A stretch of 64,000 nt of DNA, taken from assembly GCF_033406955.1 (NCBI RefSeq), contig NZ_CP137734.1:3596001-3660000 (forward strand). The letters run 5' to 3'. How positions within the stretch are numbered: position 1 is the first letter of the stretch; the number at the start of each line of letters is the position of its first letter. Source of the stretch: Streptomyces violaceoruber (GTDB lineage: Bacteria > Actinomycetota > Actinomycetes > Streptomycetales > Streptomycetaceae). The position numbers and the translations under genes were made by a program. Below, one piece after another: positions 33,614 to 42,470 of the stretch. Below the pieces are notes generated by a model. The model was not told where the DNA came from, ran no database searches, and saw only the letters and a program-made list of their open reading frames with translations.

Positions 33614-33744
33614 GTCGACCCTGTCCCCCCGTTGCCCCGACGACCGGGGACCCGCGGCCCACCCGCTCCCCTCCGAAGTCCGGGCGGACACGCGCGTCCC
33701 ACAGGGGACAGTCTGAGTCAGGCGGACCTAGGATTGGAAGAAGG

Positions 33745-33765
33745 TTCTAGAAAATTATTCTAGAA
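33745..33765. promoter_or_regulatory. Double TTCTAGAA operator upstream of a TetR gene
   Basis: Two copies of the 8-bp palindrome TTCTAGAA (33745-33752 and 33758-33765) are separated by 5 nt, ending 6 bp before the TetR start. The stretch is strikingly AT-rich for this genome. It is probably an autoregulatory operator covering the TetR promoter or ribosome site. Confidence 0.65.
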
Positions 33766-33771
33766 GAGGGA

Positions 33772-34389
33772 ATGAGAGCGTGCCTGCCCATGAGCCCCAA
33801 ACAACACCGCGGTGAGGTCACCTCCGACCTCCTCCTGGACGCCGCCCTGCGGGTGTACGCGGACGCGGGGGAGCAGGGGCTGACGGTCAGCGCCGTGACC
33901 AGGGCGAGCGGCGTCAGCCTGGGCAGCCTCTACCACCACTTCGGCAGCATCGACGGGCTCGTCAACGCGTTGCTGACGCGCTGGCTCGGCCGGCTGCTGG
34001 GCGAACTGGCCGACGCGGTGGGGAACTCCCACGACGCGCGCACCGGCGTTCGCGCACTGGTGCGCGCCTACCTCGGCTTCGTTCAGGCGCATCCGGACGT
34101 GAGCCGACTCCTGCACTCCTCGCGAGCCGACCAGGTGGGCATGGAGCAGGGCAGGGAACTCCGCGACGTCCAGGAGGCACGGATGCCTCCGCTCACCTCC
34201 TGGGTGCTGCGGCACGTCGAGCGCGGCGAGATCGCCCCGCTGTCCCCCGCCCTGCTGGAGTCCCTCCTCCTGGGCCCCGTCGTCGGCGTCAGCCGCCGCT
34301 GGCTGACCCTCGGGGACGTCGACCTGGACGAGGCCGCGCGGATCCTGCCGGAGCGGATCTGGCGGTCCATCAGCGCGGACGGGGCGTAG
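33772..34389 (+). CDS. TetR-family transcriptional regulator
   Basis: A protein of up to 205 residues with a TetR helix-turn-helix (LLLDAALRVYADAGEQGLTVSAVTRASGVSLGSLYHHF in pieces) and a C-terminal ligand domain. ATG 33772 directly abuts GAGGGA, which is tight spacing; ATG 33790 is an alternative start. The double TTCTAGAA element just upstream implies self-control. The next gene rightward, in the same direction, is a secreted hydrolase 185 bp away, a possible target. Confidence 0.85.
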   Translation: MRACLPMSPKQHRGEVTSDLLLDAALRVYADAGEQGLTVSAVTRASGVSLGSLYHHFGSIDGLVNALLTRWLGRLLGELADAVGNSHDARTGVRALVRAYLGFVQAHPDVSRLLHSSRADQVGMEQGRELRDVQEARMPPLTSWVLRHVERGEIAPLSPALLESLLLGPVVGVSRRWLTLGDVDLDEAARILPERIWRSISADGA

Positions 34390-34573
34390 CGGCCGCGCGG
34401 GGGCGGCGGGGCTGTCCCCCGAGGGAGCTACGGGCGGGTGTCCACCGCGGGGTGACGATCCGGGGCCGGTGGATCCATAGAGTCTTCATCAGTCGCCGGG
34501 CACCACAGGCCGACTGAAGAGACTCCCCCCAACGCCCCTTCCCTACCTCACCCTTGCCCGCTGGAGGCCCCCC

Positions 34574-35467
34574 ATGTTCCGCACCTTCGCCAAGGCGATT
34601 GCCGCGATCGCCGTCGTCTGCACCGTGGCCGGCGCGGGACTCGTCCTGAACGAGGAGTACGGCAAGGACGACTCCGACGCGAAGGACGCGGGAGCCTCCT
34701 TCACCGGCACGAAGAAGATCGACGTCGACGGCCGCACGGTCAACGTCTCCTGCTCCGGCCAGTCGGACGCGGACCGGCCGCTGGTGATGCTGATGGCGGG
34801 CGGCGGCGAGGGCCTGGACAACATGGCCGCCCTCCAGAAGTCGCTGAGCAAGACGGACCGGGTCTGCTCCTACGACCGCCTCGGCGAGGGCAAGAGCGAC
34901 AAGCCCGCTCCCGGCACCCTCCAGACCGTCAACGACACCAGCGTCCTGCTCACCAAGCTCCTCGACCACCTCGCGGGCGACCGGCCCGTCGTTCTGGCCG
35001 GCCACTCCCTGGGCGGCTACATCGCCGCCCGCTACACCCCCGACCACACCGACCGCGTCAAGGGCCTGGTCCTCCTGGACGCCACCGTCCCGCACCTCAC
35101 CCGCGACATGAACCGCACCATCCCCGCCGACGCCACCGGCGGCGCGACCCAGGTCCGGGACGGCGCGATCGCGGGCAACGAGGGCCAGAACCCCGAGCAG
35201 TTCGTCATCGCCGACGGGCCGGTCCACTCCGCCGGGGACATCCCCGTCGAGATCCTCAAGCACGAGTCCCAGTACGCCGCGGTCCCGGAGTACGGTCCCG
35301 CCCTGGAGAAGATGTGGGCCAAGGGCCAGCAGGAGTGGCAGCAGCTCTCCACCGACGCCCAGCTCACCACCGCCAAGGGCAGCGGCCACTACATCCACAC
35401 CGACCGCCCGGACCTCGCCCTCAAGACCGTCCAGAGCGTCACCTCCCGCGTCGCCGACGCCCGGTAG
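34574..35467 (+). CDS. Secreted or membrane-anchored alpha/beta hydrolase
   Basis: A 297-residue protein with an N-terminal signal or anchor (FAKAIAAIAVVCTVAGAGLVL). The alpha/beta-hydrolase core has the nucleophile elbow AGHSLGGY, an oxyanion region LMAGGGEGLD, and a late GSGHYIH supplying the catalytic His. Two cysteines (in VSCSG and RVCSYD) may form a disulfide. It is probably an exported esterase or lipase-like enzyme of unknown substrate. GGAGG precedes the ATG, and a strong terminator follows. Confidence 0.85.
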   Translation: MFRTFAKAIAAIAVVCTVAGAGLVLNEEYGKDDSDAKDAGASFTGTKKIDVDGRTVNVSCSGQSDADRPLVMLMAGGGEGLDNMAALQKSLSKTDRVCSYDRLGEGKSDKPAPGTLQTVNDTSVLLTKLLDHLAGDRPVVLAGHSLGGYIAARYTPDHTDRVKGLVLLDATVPHLTRDMNRTIPADATGGATQVRDGAIAGNEGQNPEQFVIADGPVHSAGDIPVEILKHESQYAAVPEYGPALEKMWAKGQQEWQQLSTDAQLTTAKGSGHYIHTDRPDLALKTVQSVTSRVADAR

Positions 35468-35488
35468 CAGCCGCTGCCCCCACAGACC

Positions 35489-35530
35489 GGCCCTGGGCCG
35501 TGGCTTCCCCCGCCACGACCCAGGGCCTCT
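35489..35530 (+). terminator. Intrinsic terminator after the alpha/beta hydrolase gene
   Basis: GGCCCTGGG (35489-35497) pairs with CCCAGGGCC (35519-35527), and an inner GTGGC/GCCAC pair extends the stem. A TCTTCC tail follows. The convergent methyltransferase ends 6 bp on, so it may serve both directions. Confidence 0.75.
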
Positions 35531-35535
35531 TCCCG

Positions 35536-36138
35536 TCAGCCCCGGAGCCGGGTCCCGACGATCACGGCCAGGTCCGGCGCAAGGCGGAGTTCGGTCGTGC
35601 GCAGTGCGGGGTGCTCCAGCCAGTGGAGTCGCGGGCGGTCGGGGACACCGCCGAAGAGGGGCGGCCAGGTGGTGGCCGGGGTGAAGTCGTCGACCACCAG
35701 CGTGCCGCCGGGGGTCAGGAGGCGGACCGGGTCGGCGGTGCCGTCGCCCTTCGCCTGGCCTCCGCCGTCCAGCACCAGCAGGTCGTACGGGCCGTGTTCT
35801 TCGACGCGTCGCCAGTCTCCGTGGAGGATCCCGACCTCCGGGTGGTCGCGGAAGACCTGCCTGGCCACCCGGACCCGCTCCGCGTCGCGCTCGACGCTGA
35901 CCAGCCGGGTTCCCGGCGGGGCGCCGGAGGCCAGCCAGGCCAGGCCCACGCCGCAGCCCGTGCCGGTCTCGGCGATGCCCCGCGGCGCTCCGACGGCCAG
36001 CAGGCGGAGCAGGCGGCCCTGTTCTGGGCGGCACGAGTAGGGGAAGCCGTGCGCACGTGCCGCCGCCACGGCCCGGGCGACCAGTGCCGGGAGGGTGCCG
36101 TCGGCGTTCCGGTGGGCGTCCGTCCCCTGTAGCGACAT
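35536..36138 (-). CDS. Class I SAM-dependent methyltransferase (O-methyltransferase-like)
   Basis: A 200-residue protein with a small-molecule O-methyltransferase-like Rossmann core: IAETGTGCGVGLAWLAS (SAM motif I), LVSVERD (acidic loop), DLLVLDGGG and LLTPGGTLVVDDF. ATG 36138 has CATAAT 7 nt upstream and no ribosome site, suggesting leaderless transcription; ATG 36147 is an alternative. It is divergent from the tandem MerR gene, 41 bp apart, so that regulator is a likely controller. The acceptor is unknown. Confidence 0.82.
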   Translation of the reverse strand: MSLQGTDAHRNADGTLPALVARAVAAARAHGFPYSCRPEQGRLLRLLAVGAPRGIAETGTGCGVGLAWLASGAPPGTRLVSVERDAERVRVARQVFRDHPEVGILHGDWRRVEEHGPYDLLVLDGGGQAKGDGTADPVRLLTPGGTLVVDDFTPATTWPPLFGGVPDRPRLHWLEHPALRTTELRLAPDLAVIVGTRLRG

Positions 36139-36179
36139 GCCCGGCATTATGTCCGCCCGTCCCGCATAGGCTGCGCCCG

Positions 36180-36896
36180 GTGAGCAACCGCGAGCGTCGT
36201 CTGCGTACCGTCGATCTGGCCCGTGCCGTCGGGCTGTCGACGCAGCAGGTCCGCAACTACGAGGACGCCGGTGTCCTGCCCCCGGCCGGACGCACCGACG
36301 CCGGGTACCGGGTGTTCGGCGAGCGGCACCGGGACGCGCTGCTGACGTACCGGGCGTTGCAGCCGGGGTACGGGGCGGTGACGGCGACGCGGGTCATGCG
36401 GGCGGTGCACGCCGGGGACGTGGCCGGTGCCCTCGCGCTGGTGGACGCCGCGCACGCCGCGCTGCACGAGGAGCGGGTCGCACTGCGGGCCGCCGGTGAG
36501 GCGCTGGAGGCGCTGTCCGGTCGGGACGCCGCGCCACCACCCCGTTCCGGTGACGGACCGCACGGGCTGCGCATCGGCGAGGTGGCCGTGCTGGTCGGCG
36601 TACGGACCTCCGCGCTGCGGGTGTGGGAGGCGGCGGGACTGCTCGTGCCCGGACGGGAACACGGCACCGGGTACCGCGTGTACGGGCCCGCCGACGTGCG
36701 GGACGCGCGGGTGGTGCGGACCCTGCGCCGCAGCCACCATCTCTTCGAGCAGATCCGGCCCGTGCTGGAGGACCTGCGGCGCGCGGGGAGCGGCGCGGCG
36801 CTGCGGGCGGCGGTCGAGGCGCGCGGGCGGGCCCTCACCGTGCGGACCCGGTCGATGCTGGCGGGGGCGGCCGCCCTGCACGCGTACCTGGAGTGA
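36180..36896 (+). CDS. MerR-type regulator with two tandem DNA-binding domains
   Basis: A 238-residue protein containing two MerR-type winged-helix domains in one chain. Domain 1 (about 9-60) reads TVDLARAVGLSTQQVRNYEDAGVLPPAGRT and AGYRVFG; domain 2 (about 130-190) reads RIGEVAVLVGVRTSALRVWEAAGLLVPGR and TGYRVYG. An Ala-rich helical linker joins them and a short helix ends the protein. Ordinary MerR proteins carry one such domain and dimerise. No cysteine ligand set is seen. GTG 36180 stands 7 nt after TAGGCT (36167-36172), implying leaderless transcription. Confidence 0.85.
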   Translation: MSNRERRLRTVDLARAVGLSTQQVRNYEDAGVLPPAGRTDAGYRVFGERHRDALLTYRALQPGYGAVTATRVMRAVHAGDVAGALALVDAAHAALHEERVALRAAGEALEALSGRDAAPPPRSGDGPHGLRIGEVAVLVGVRTSALRVWEAAGLLVPGREHGTGYRVYGPADVRDARVVRTLRRSHHLFEQIRPVLEDLRRAGSGAALRAAVEARGRALTVRTRSMLAGAAALHAYLE

Positions 36897-37071
36897 CGTG
36901 CGAGGCGTGAAGGGTGCACGGGGAAAGGGTGAAGGGCGGCCGGCCGGTAGGGGCGTATCGGCGTTCGAGAGGCCATCCGTTCCGTTGAACAGTGTCGACA
37001 CACCAGGTGCGCGGTCGCGGAGACGGCATTCCCTTGGTCGGGTCTGTACATCTGCGAACGGAGACCTCCTC

Positions 37072-38493
37072 GTGCGAATGACCGACATCCAGCGCTGCGA
37101 GATCCGTCCCGGGCGCCTCGTCGAGTGGACGCTCAGTCCCAGGACGCTCGACATCGCGGCGGCGCTGCCCGAGGACGCGCGCCCGCCCGCGTACATCCAG
37201 GAGTCGCACATCCGGACGGCACGGTCGGTGCGCGAGGACGGCCTGTTCGTGCCGACCTGGCTCGGTGCCGCCTTCGACATCCCGGGGCCGGTCGATCTCG
37301 ACGTGCTCCAGGAGGCGTTGCGGGCCTGGACGCTGCGGCACGAGACGCTGCGCAGCGGTTTCCGGTGGAGCGGCGAGAGCGGCGACACGATGCGGCGGTT
37401 CACGCTCGACGCGGACGCCGTGGCCCTGCACCGCGAGGACGTCGGCGACTTCCCGGACGCGGCCGACCTCGCCCGGCACCTCCAGGACCGCTTCGACCGG
37501 GTCGCGGACGCGCTGCGCTGGCCCAACCTCATCTACACGGCGGTCGTCCGCGACGACGGCGTCAGCGTCTACATGGCCTTCGACCACAGCAACGTCGACG
37601 CCTACTCCATCTACCGCATCCCCGCCGAGGTCGGCGAGCTGTACGCCGCGGGTGTGGCGGGGCGGACCGTGCCGCACCCCCGGGTGGGCTCCTACGTCGA
37701 CTTCTGCGAGGCGGAGCGGGCGGACGCGGACCGGATCGACGGCGACCACGACATCGTCGCCCGCTGGCGGGAGTTCATCCGCCGCTGCGACGGGCGGCTG
37801 CCGTCCTTCCCCGTCGACCTCGGCGTGCGGACCGGCGATCCGCTGCCCGAACAGCGGTTGCTGCGCGAGCCGTTGGTGGACGCGGCCGACGCCGCCGCGT
37901 TCGAGGCGTACTGCCGTCCCTACGGCGGCAGCCTGGTCGGTGTGCTGGCCGCGACCGCGCTGATCGTCCACGAGATCGGCGGCGAGCCGGTCTATCGCAC
38001 GGTCGTGCCCTTCCACACCCGGTCGCGCTCCCAGTGGGCGGAGTCCGTCGGCTGGTACGTGGGCGGCGCGCCGATCGAGGTCCCGGCGGACCGGGCCCAC
38101 GACTTCCCCAGCGCCCTCGGCACCGTCCGCGCCGAACTCCAGGCCAACCGGCGGCTGTCCCGCATGCCGATCGACCGCGTGCTGCGCCTGCTCGGCACGG
38201 ACTTCCGGCCGACCTCGCCCGACCTGTACTCGATCGTGTCGTACGTCGACGCCCGCGGCGTCCCCGGCGCCGACAGCTGGCCGGACCGGACGGCGTACGC
38301 GCTGCTGCGGGTCTCCTACGGCGACCAGGTGTGCGCCTGGGTCACCCGGCTCCCCGAGGGCCTGTGGTTCGCGAGCCGCTACCCGGACACGGACGTCGCC
38401 CACAAGAACCTGCGGCTGTACGTGGAGCGGCTGCGGGACGTCGTCACCGGCGTCGCCCGCGGGGACTCGGGCCCGCCGCCCACCGCCCGGTGA
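37072..38493 (+). CDS. Stand-alone condensation-domain acyltransferase-like protein
   Basis: A 473-residue protein of the NRPS condensation/PapA acyltransferase superfamily. The canonical HHxxxDG reads DHSNVDA (171-177): the catalytic second His (H172) and the structural Asp are kept, the first His is Asp and the Gly is Ala. Supporting segments are LRAWTLRHETLRSGF and YRTVVPFHTRSR. No adenylation or carrier domain is present or nearby. GTG 37072 follows ACGGAGACC; ATG 37078 is the alternative. It is probably a trans-acting acyl transferase making an ester or amide. The upstream 175 bp holds no gene. Confidence 0.82.
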   Translation: MRMTDIQRCEIRPGRLVEWTLSPRTLDIAAALPEDARPPAYIQESHIRTARSVREDGLFVPTWLGAAFDIPGPVDLDVLQEALRAWTLRHETLRSGFRWSGESGDTMRRFTLDADAVALHREDVGDFPDAADLARHLQDRFDRVADALRWPNLIYTAVVRDDGVSVYMAFDHSNVDAYSIYRIPAEVGELYAAGVAGRTVPHPRVGSYVDFCEAERADADRIDGDHDIVARWREFIRRCDGRLPSFPVDLGVRTGDPLPEQRLLREPLVDAADAAAFEAYCRPYGGSLVGVLAATALIVHEIGGEPVYRTVVPFHTRSRSQWAESVGWYVGGAPIEVPADRAHDFPSALGTVRAELQANRRLSRMPIDRVLRLLGTDFRPTSPDLYSIVSYVDARGVPGADSWPDRTAYALLRVSYGDQVCAWVTRLPEGLWFASRYPDTDVAHKNLRLYVERLRDVVTGVARGDSGPPPTAR

Positions 38494-38584
38494 GGGAGCC
38501 GCCGCCCGCGTGCAGGCGCCCGTCGCCGCCGTCGGCGTACAACCGGCCGCCGCCGAAGGCCGCGTCGGGGCCGGACGGCACGCG

Positions 38585-38626
38585 AAAGGCCGGTCCCGGT
38601 GACCTGGGTCACGGGAACCGGCCTTT
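38585..38626. terminator. Bidirectional terminator between the condensation protein and ccsB
   Basis: A long near-perfect hairpin has AAAGGCCGGT (38585-38594) and ACCGGCCTTT (38617-38626) as outer arms, with GTGACC/GGTCAC closing the loop. A and T runs at both ends suit termination in both directions between the convergent genes. Confidence 0.85.
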
Positions 38627-38639
38627 GGCCGTGCCTTGA

Positions 38640-39782
38640 TCAGAAGCCGACGGACTGGAGGGCGCCCAGGCCCACGTCGGCGTAGGAGTGCTTGCCGGAG
38701 ACGAAGATGTTGACGCCGTAGTAGTTGAACAGCCAGCAGCCGAAGGCGATCAGGGCCAGGTAGGCGGCCTTGCGGCCCTTCCAGCCGGCCGTGGCGCGGG
38801 CGTGCAGGTAGCCGGCGTAGGCGACCCAGGTGATGAAGGACCACGTCTCCTTGGGGTCCCAGCCCCAGTAGCGTCCCCAGGCGTCGCCCGCCCAGATCGC
38901 GCCCGCGATGATCGTGAACGTCCACAGCGGGAAGACGGCGGCGTTGACGCGGTAGGCGAACTTGTCGAGGGAGGCGGCGGCGGGCAGCCGGTCCAGGACC
39001 GAGCTGGCGAAGCGGCCGGGCGTGCCGCCGGAGGCGAGCTTGTTCTCGAAGCTGTCCTTGAAGAGGTACAGGATCGTGGAGACCGCGCCGACGTAGAAGA
39101 CCGCGCCGCAGAAGATCGCCGTGGAGACGTGGATGTACAGCCAGTACGAGTGCAGGGCCGGGACGAGCTGGTCGCTGGCGGTGTAGAGGACCGTGACGGC
39201 CAGGCCGAGGTCGAGCAGGACCGTGGTGGTCAGCGGCAGGCCGAGCCAGCGGACGTTCTTCTTCAGGGCGAGCAGCGCGAGGTACACGCCGACGGCGACC
39301 GTCGTGAACGTGATGTTGAACTCGTACATGTTGCCCCACGGCGCCCGCTGCACCGACAGGGCGCGGGTGAGGACGCCGCCCGCCTCGACGGCGAAGGCGA
39401 GGACCGTGAGCGAGATGGCGACCCGCCCGTACAGGTCGCCCTTCTCGGTGCCGCCGTGCGCGCCGGGGCCGTCGGGCACGTCACGGGTGCCGGACGCGGT
39501 CCGTACGACGACCTCGGGGCGCTCCAGTACGGCGGTGGTGCCGGCCTTCTTCACGGTGACGGCCGGACCGGACCTGGCGCCGGCCTTGGCCCCGGCCGTG
39601 TCGCTGGTGAGCGCGGCGGCGGTGCGGCCGACCTTGCTGTGGCTGCCGAAGAGCCACTCGGCGATGTACGCGAAGAAGGCCAGCGTGTAGACGGCCATCG
39701 AGGAGTAGATCAGCGTGTTGCTGACGTTCGCGAGGTTCTCGTTGGTCGCGGCGGCCAACTCGGTTGCGGCGGCGAGAGTCAC
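38640..39782 (-). CDS. ccsB: Cytochrome c biogenesis protein CcsB/ResC-type
   Basis: A 380-residue integral membrane protein of System II cytochrome c maturation, which handles heme with ResB and helps attach it to apocytochrome c outside the membrane. The tryptophan-rich heme-handling block is WAGDAWGRYWGWDPKETWSFITW (split: WAGDAWGRYWGW, DPKETWSF), flanked by hydrophobic helices with conserved His. A charged loop of about 90 residues after the first helix carries Ala/Val/Lys-rich sequence. GTG 39782 follows AAGGAG. It is last of the leftward ResA-CcdA-ResB-CcsB series, with a 188-bp gap after resB. Confidence 0.92.
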   Translation of the reverse strand: MTLAAATELAAATNENLANVSNTLIYSSMAVYTLAFFAYIAEWLFGSHSKVGRTAAALTSDTAGAKAGARSGPAVTVKKAGTTAVLERPEVVVRTASGTRDVPDGPGAHGGTEKGDLYGRVAISLTVLAFAVEAGGVLTRALSVQRAPWGNMYEFNITFTTVAVGVYLALLALKKNVRWLGLPLTTTVLLDLGLAVTVLYTASDQLVPALHSYWLYIHVSTAIFCGAVFYVGAVSTILYLFKDSFENKLASGGTPGRFASSVLDRLPAAASLDKFAYRVNAAVFPLWTFTIIAGAIWAGDAWGRYWGWDPKETWSFITWVAYAGYLHARATAGWKGRKAAYLALIAFGCWLFNYYGVNIFVSGKHSYADVGLGALQSVGF

Positions 39783-39877
39783 TTCTCAGCACTCCTTCGG
39801 GTGAATGTCCCGGCACCAAGCGGTCGGGCGGTGAAGTCTGCAGCAGGATGGCGTGCGTGTTACCGGGCTGGTTTCAA

Positions 39878-39927
39878 CCCGGCCGGCGCTGATCGTGGAA
39901 GACCTGGAAGGCCGCTGGCCGGCCGGG
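39878..39927. repeat. Inverted repeat in the resB-ccsB gap
   Basis: CCCGGCCGGC (39878-39887) and GCCGGCCGGG (39918-39927) are perfect 10-bp arms around a 30-nt loop, in the only sizeable gap of the cytochrome maturation operon. It may be an attenuator or an RNA-stability element setting relative ResB and CcsB levels. Confidence 0.4.
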
Positions 39928-39970
39928 CGGCGAGAGCCGGGAATCTCCCTTGTTCCGCGGGGGAGAGGAT

Positions 39971-41695
39971 TCAATTCTCAGCCCCTTCGGCAGACGCGGA
40001 ATCGGAGCCGGAGTCGGACAAGCTGTCCGGCTCCGCCCCCGCGTCGGGCGCCCGGTCGTAGAGGACCCCGGCGAGGTCGCCCAGTTCCTCCGGGACCTTC
40101 GCGGACTCGCTGCGGCCGAGGCCGGCCATCTCCACGACGGTGACGCCGTCGGCGCCGCGGACGGCCCGCACCCAGACCCGGCGGCGCTGGATGAACAGCG
40201 AGCCGGCCAGGCCGAAGATGGCGACGACGGCACCGCCGAGGGCCCAGCCGCTGCCGGGCTGCTGCGTGACCTGGAAGCCGGCCCACTCCTGGACGCCGTT
40301 GAAGGTGACGGAGCCGGCGCCGTTCGGGAGGGTCATGGTGTCGCCGACCTTGAGCTGCTGCTTGAACAGCTTGCCGTCGGAGCCCTTGAACTCCTCCAGG
40401 TTGGTCTTGTCGAGCTGGTAGATGCTCTGCGGGATGCCCGCGTCGACGCCGAGGTCGCCGTGGTAGGCGGAGAGCGCGAGCATCGGGTTGATCAGCGCCG
40501 GGAAGCTGGAGAGCATCGTGCTGCCCTTGCCGCCGTACGTCGGCAGGAAGAACGCGTTGAAGCCGAGCTGCTCCTTCTCGCCCTTGGCGTTGCGGTAGCC
40601 GTCCATGACCTTGACGGCGCCGGAGGAGGTGACGTTGGCGTCCAGCGGCAGCAGGGCCACCGCCTGCTTGTCCATCACGACGTCGCCCTCGGCGTCCTTG
40701 ACGGTCAGGATGGGGGCGTAGCCGTGGCTGACGAGGTAGACCTTGGAGCCGTCGATCTCCAGCGGCTTGTTGACCTCGATGGTCTTCGACTTCTCGGCGC
40801 CTTCGGCACCCTCGCTGTAGGTGACCTGGGCCTCGTAGATGCGCGGGGTGCCGCGGTTGGGGCCGGTCGCCTCGTAGGTGCCGTGGAAGTCCTTCAGGGT
40901 GAAGCTGAAGGGGGCCAGGTCGTGGGCCGCGTCGAAGAGGTTCCCGGACTTGAAGTCGTCGTACTGGGTGAGCGTGTTGGAGAAGCCGTCGCCCTCCAGG
41001 ATCAGCTTGTTGCCCTCGTACTTGAACAGCTGGCCCCAGGCGAAGGCGATCAGCATCACGATCAGCGCGATGTGGAAGGCGAGGTTGCCGACCTCGCGCA
41101 GGTAGCCCTTCTCGGCCGCGACGGCGTCGCCTGCGGCGTCCGCGTCCGCGCGGAAGCGGCGCTTCTTCAGCAGCTTCAGGGCGGCCTCGCGGACCTCCTC
41201 GGGCTCGGCCCCGGTGCGCCAGGTGGTGTAGGCGGGCAGCCGGTCCAGGCGCCGGGGCGCGCGGGGCGGACGCCCGCGGAGCTGGCCGACGAACTGCCAG
41301 GTGCGCGGGACGATGCAGCCGATGAGGGAGACGAACAGCAGGATGTAGATCGCGGAGAACCACACCGAGCTGTAGACGTGGAAGAGGCCGAGCTTGTCGT
41401 AGACCGGCGCCAGGAGGTCGTGGTTGTCGCGGAACTCCTGGACCTTCATCGCGTCGACGCCGTCCTGCGGGATCAGCGATCCGGGGATCGCGCCCAGGGA
41501 CAGCAGCAGGAGCAGGAGCAGCGCGACGCGCATGGAGGTGAGCTGGCGCCAGAACCAGCGGGCCCAGCCGATCACGCCGAGCGAGGGGAGGTTCGGGGCC
41601 TCCTCCTTGGGTGCGGTGGACAACTGGGAGCCGGCGGCGCCGAGGTCCTGTTCCTCGTCGGTCGTCGGGGTCTTGCCCGTGGTGGTGTTGCTCAT
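39971..41695 (-). CDS. resB: Cytochrome c biogenesis protein ResB
   Basis: A 574-residue System II protein with four membrane helices (for example MRVALLLLLLLSLGAIPGSLIP, VWFSAIYILLFVSLIGCIVP, LAFHIALIVMLIAFAWGQLF and LGGAVVAIFGLAGSLFIQRR) and a large outer domain between the third and fourth. It works with CcsB in transmembrane heme delivery and ligation. The acidic C-terminal tail is Ser/Asp/Glu-rich. The ATG lies 3 bp after the ccdA stop, indicating one operon. Confidence 0.92.
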   Translation of the reverse strand: MSNTTTGKTPTTDEEQDLGAAGSQLSTAPKEEAPNLPSLGVIGWARWFWRQLTSMRVALLLLLLLSLGAIPGSLIPQDGVDAMKVQEFRDNHDLLAPVYDKLGLFHVYSSVWFSAIYILLFVSLIGCIVPRTWQFVGQLRGRPPRAPRRLDRLPAYTTWRTGAEPEEVREAALKLLKKRRFRADADAAGDAVAAEKGYLREVGNLAFHIALIVMLIAFAWGQLFKYEGNKLILEGDGFSNTLTQYDDFKSGNLFDAAHDLAPFSFTLKDFHGTYEATGPNRGTPRIYEAQVTYSEGAEGAEKSKTIEVNKPLEIDGSKVYLVSHGYAPILTVKDAEGDVVMDKQAVALLPLDANVTSSGAVKVMDGYRNAKGEKEQLGFNAFFLPTYGGKGSTMLSSFPALINPMLALSAYHGDLGVDAGIPQSIYQLDKTNLEEFKGSDGKLFKQQLKVGDTMTLPNGAGSVTFNGVQEWAGFQVTQQPGSGWALGGAVVAIFGLAGSLFIQRRRVWVRAVRGADGVTVVEMAGLGRSESAKVPEELGDLAGVLYDRAPDAGAEPDSLSDSGSDSASAEGAEN

Positions 41696-41698
41696 CGG

Positions 41699-42469
41699 TC
41701 AGATCCCTACAGTGAAGCCGTTGGACCAGGTCTGCATGTCCTGGACGATGCTGTCCCACGCGCCGGTCAGCAGCAGCACGCCGGTCGCGATCATCATGGC
41801 GCCGCCGATCCGCATCACCCAGACATAGTGGCGCTTGATCCAGCCGAAGGCGCCGAGCGCCTTGCGGAAGGCGACCGCGGCGAGCACGAACGGCACGCCG
41901 AGGCCGACGCAGTACGCGACGGTCAGTATGGCGCCGCGGCCGGCGGTGCCCTGGTCGGCGGAGAGTGCGAGGACGGACGCGAGGGTCGGACCGATGCAGG
42001 GTGTCCAGCCGATGCCGAACAGCGCGCCCAGCAGCGGCGCGCCGACCAGGCCGGTCACGGGGCGCCGGTGGAAGCGGAACTCGCGCTGGGTGAACCAGGG
42101 CATGAGGCCGACGAAGAAGACGCCCATGAGGATCATGAGCACGCCGAGCACCTTGGTCAGGGTGCCGCGCTCCTCCTGGAGCGTGGAGCCGAAGTAGCCG
42201 AAGAGCGCCCCGCTGGAGACGAAGACGGCGGTGAAGCCGAGGACGAAGAGGGAGGCTCCGGCGACCATCCGGCCGCGCCGGGCCTCGCCGAGGTCCGTGC
42301 CGGTGACGCCGGTCACGTAGGAGAGGTAGCCGGGGACGAGCGGCAGGACGCAGGGCGAGAAGAAGGAGACCAGGCCGCCGAGCAGCGCGATGGGGAGGGC
42401 CACGAGCAGGGCGCCGTTCAGCACCGTGCCGTTGTAGCCCTCGGCCGCGAGGGTGGTCACTGCGGACAC
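41699..42469 (-). CDS. ccdA: CcdA/DsbD-type thiol:disulfide transmembrane protein
   Basis: A 256-residue protein with six hydrophobic helices that passes reducing equivalents outward for cytochrome c maturation. The redox cysteines sit in SFFSPCVLPLVPGY and GIGWTPCIGPTLA, each with the Pro-Cys pattern of CcdA. It lies between the resA/tlpA-like and resB genes with 1-3 bp gaps. The start is GTG 42469. Confidence 0.93.
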   Translation of the reverse strand: MSAVTTLAAEGYNGTVLNGALLVALPIALLGGLVSFFSPCVLPLVPGYLSYVTGVTGTDLGEARRGRMVAGASLFVLGFTAVFVSSGALFGYFGSTLQEERGTLTKVLGVLMILMGVFFVGLMPWFTQREFRFHRRPVTGLVGAPLLGALFGIGWTPCIGPTLASVLALSADQGTAGRGAILTVAYCVGLGVPFVLAAVAFRKALGAFGWIKRHYVWVMRIGGAMMIATGVLLLTGAWDSIVQDMQTWSNGFTVGI

Positions 42470-42470
42470 G

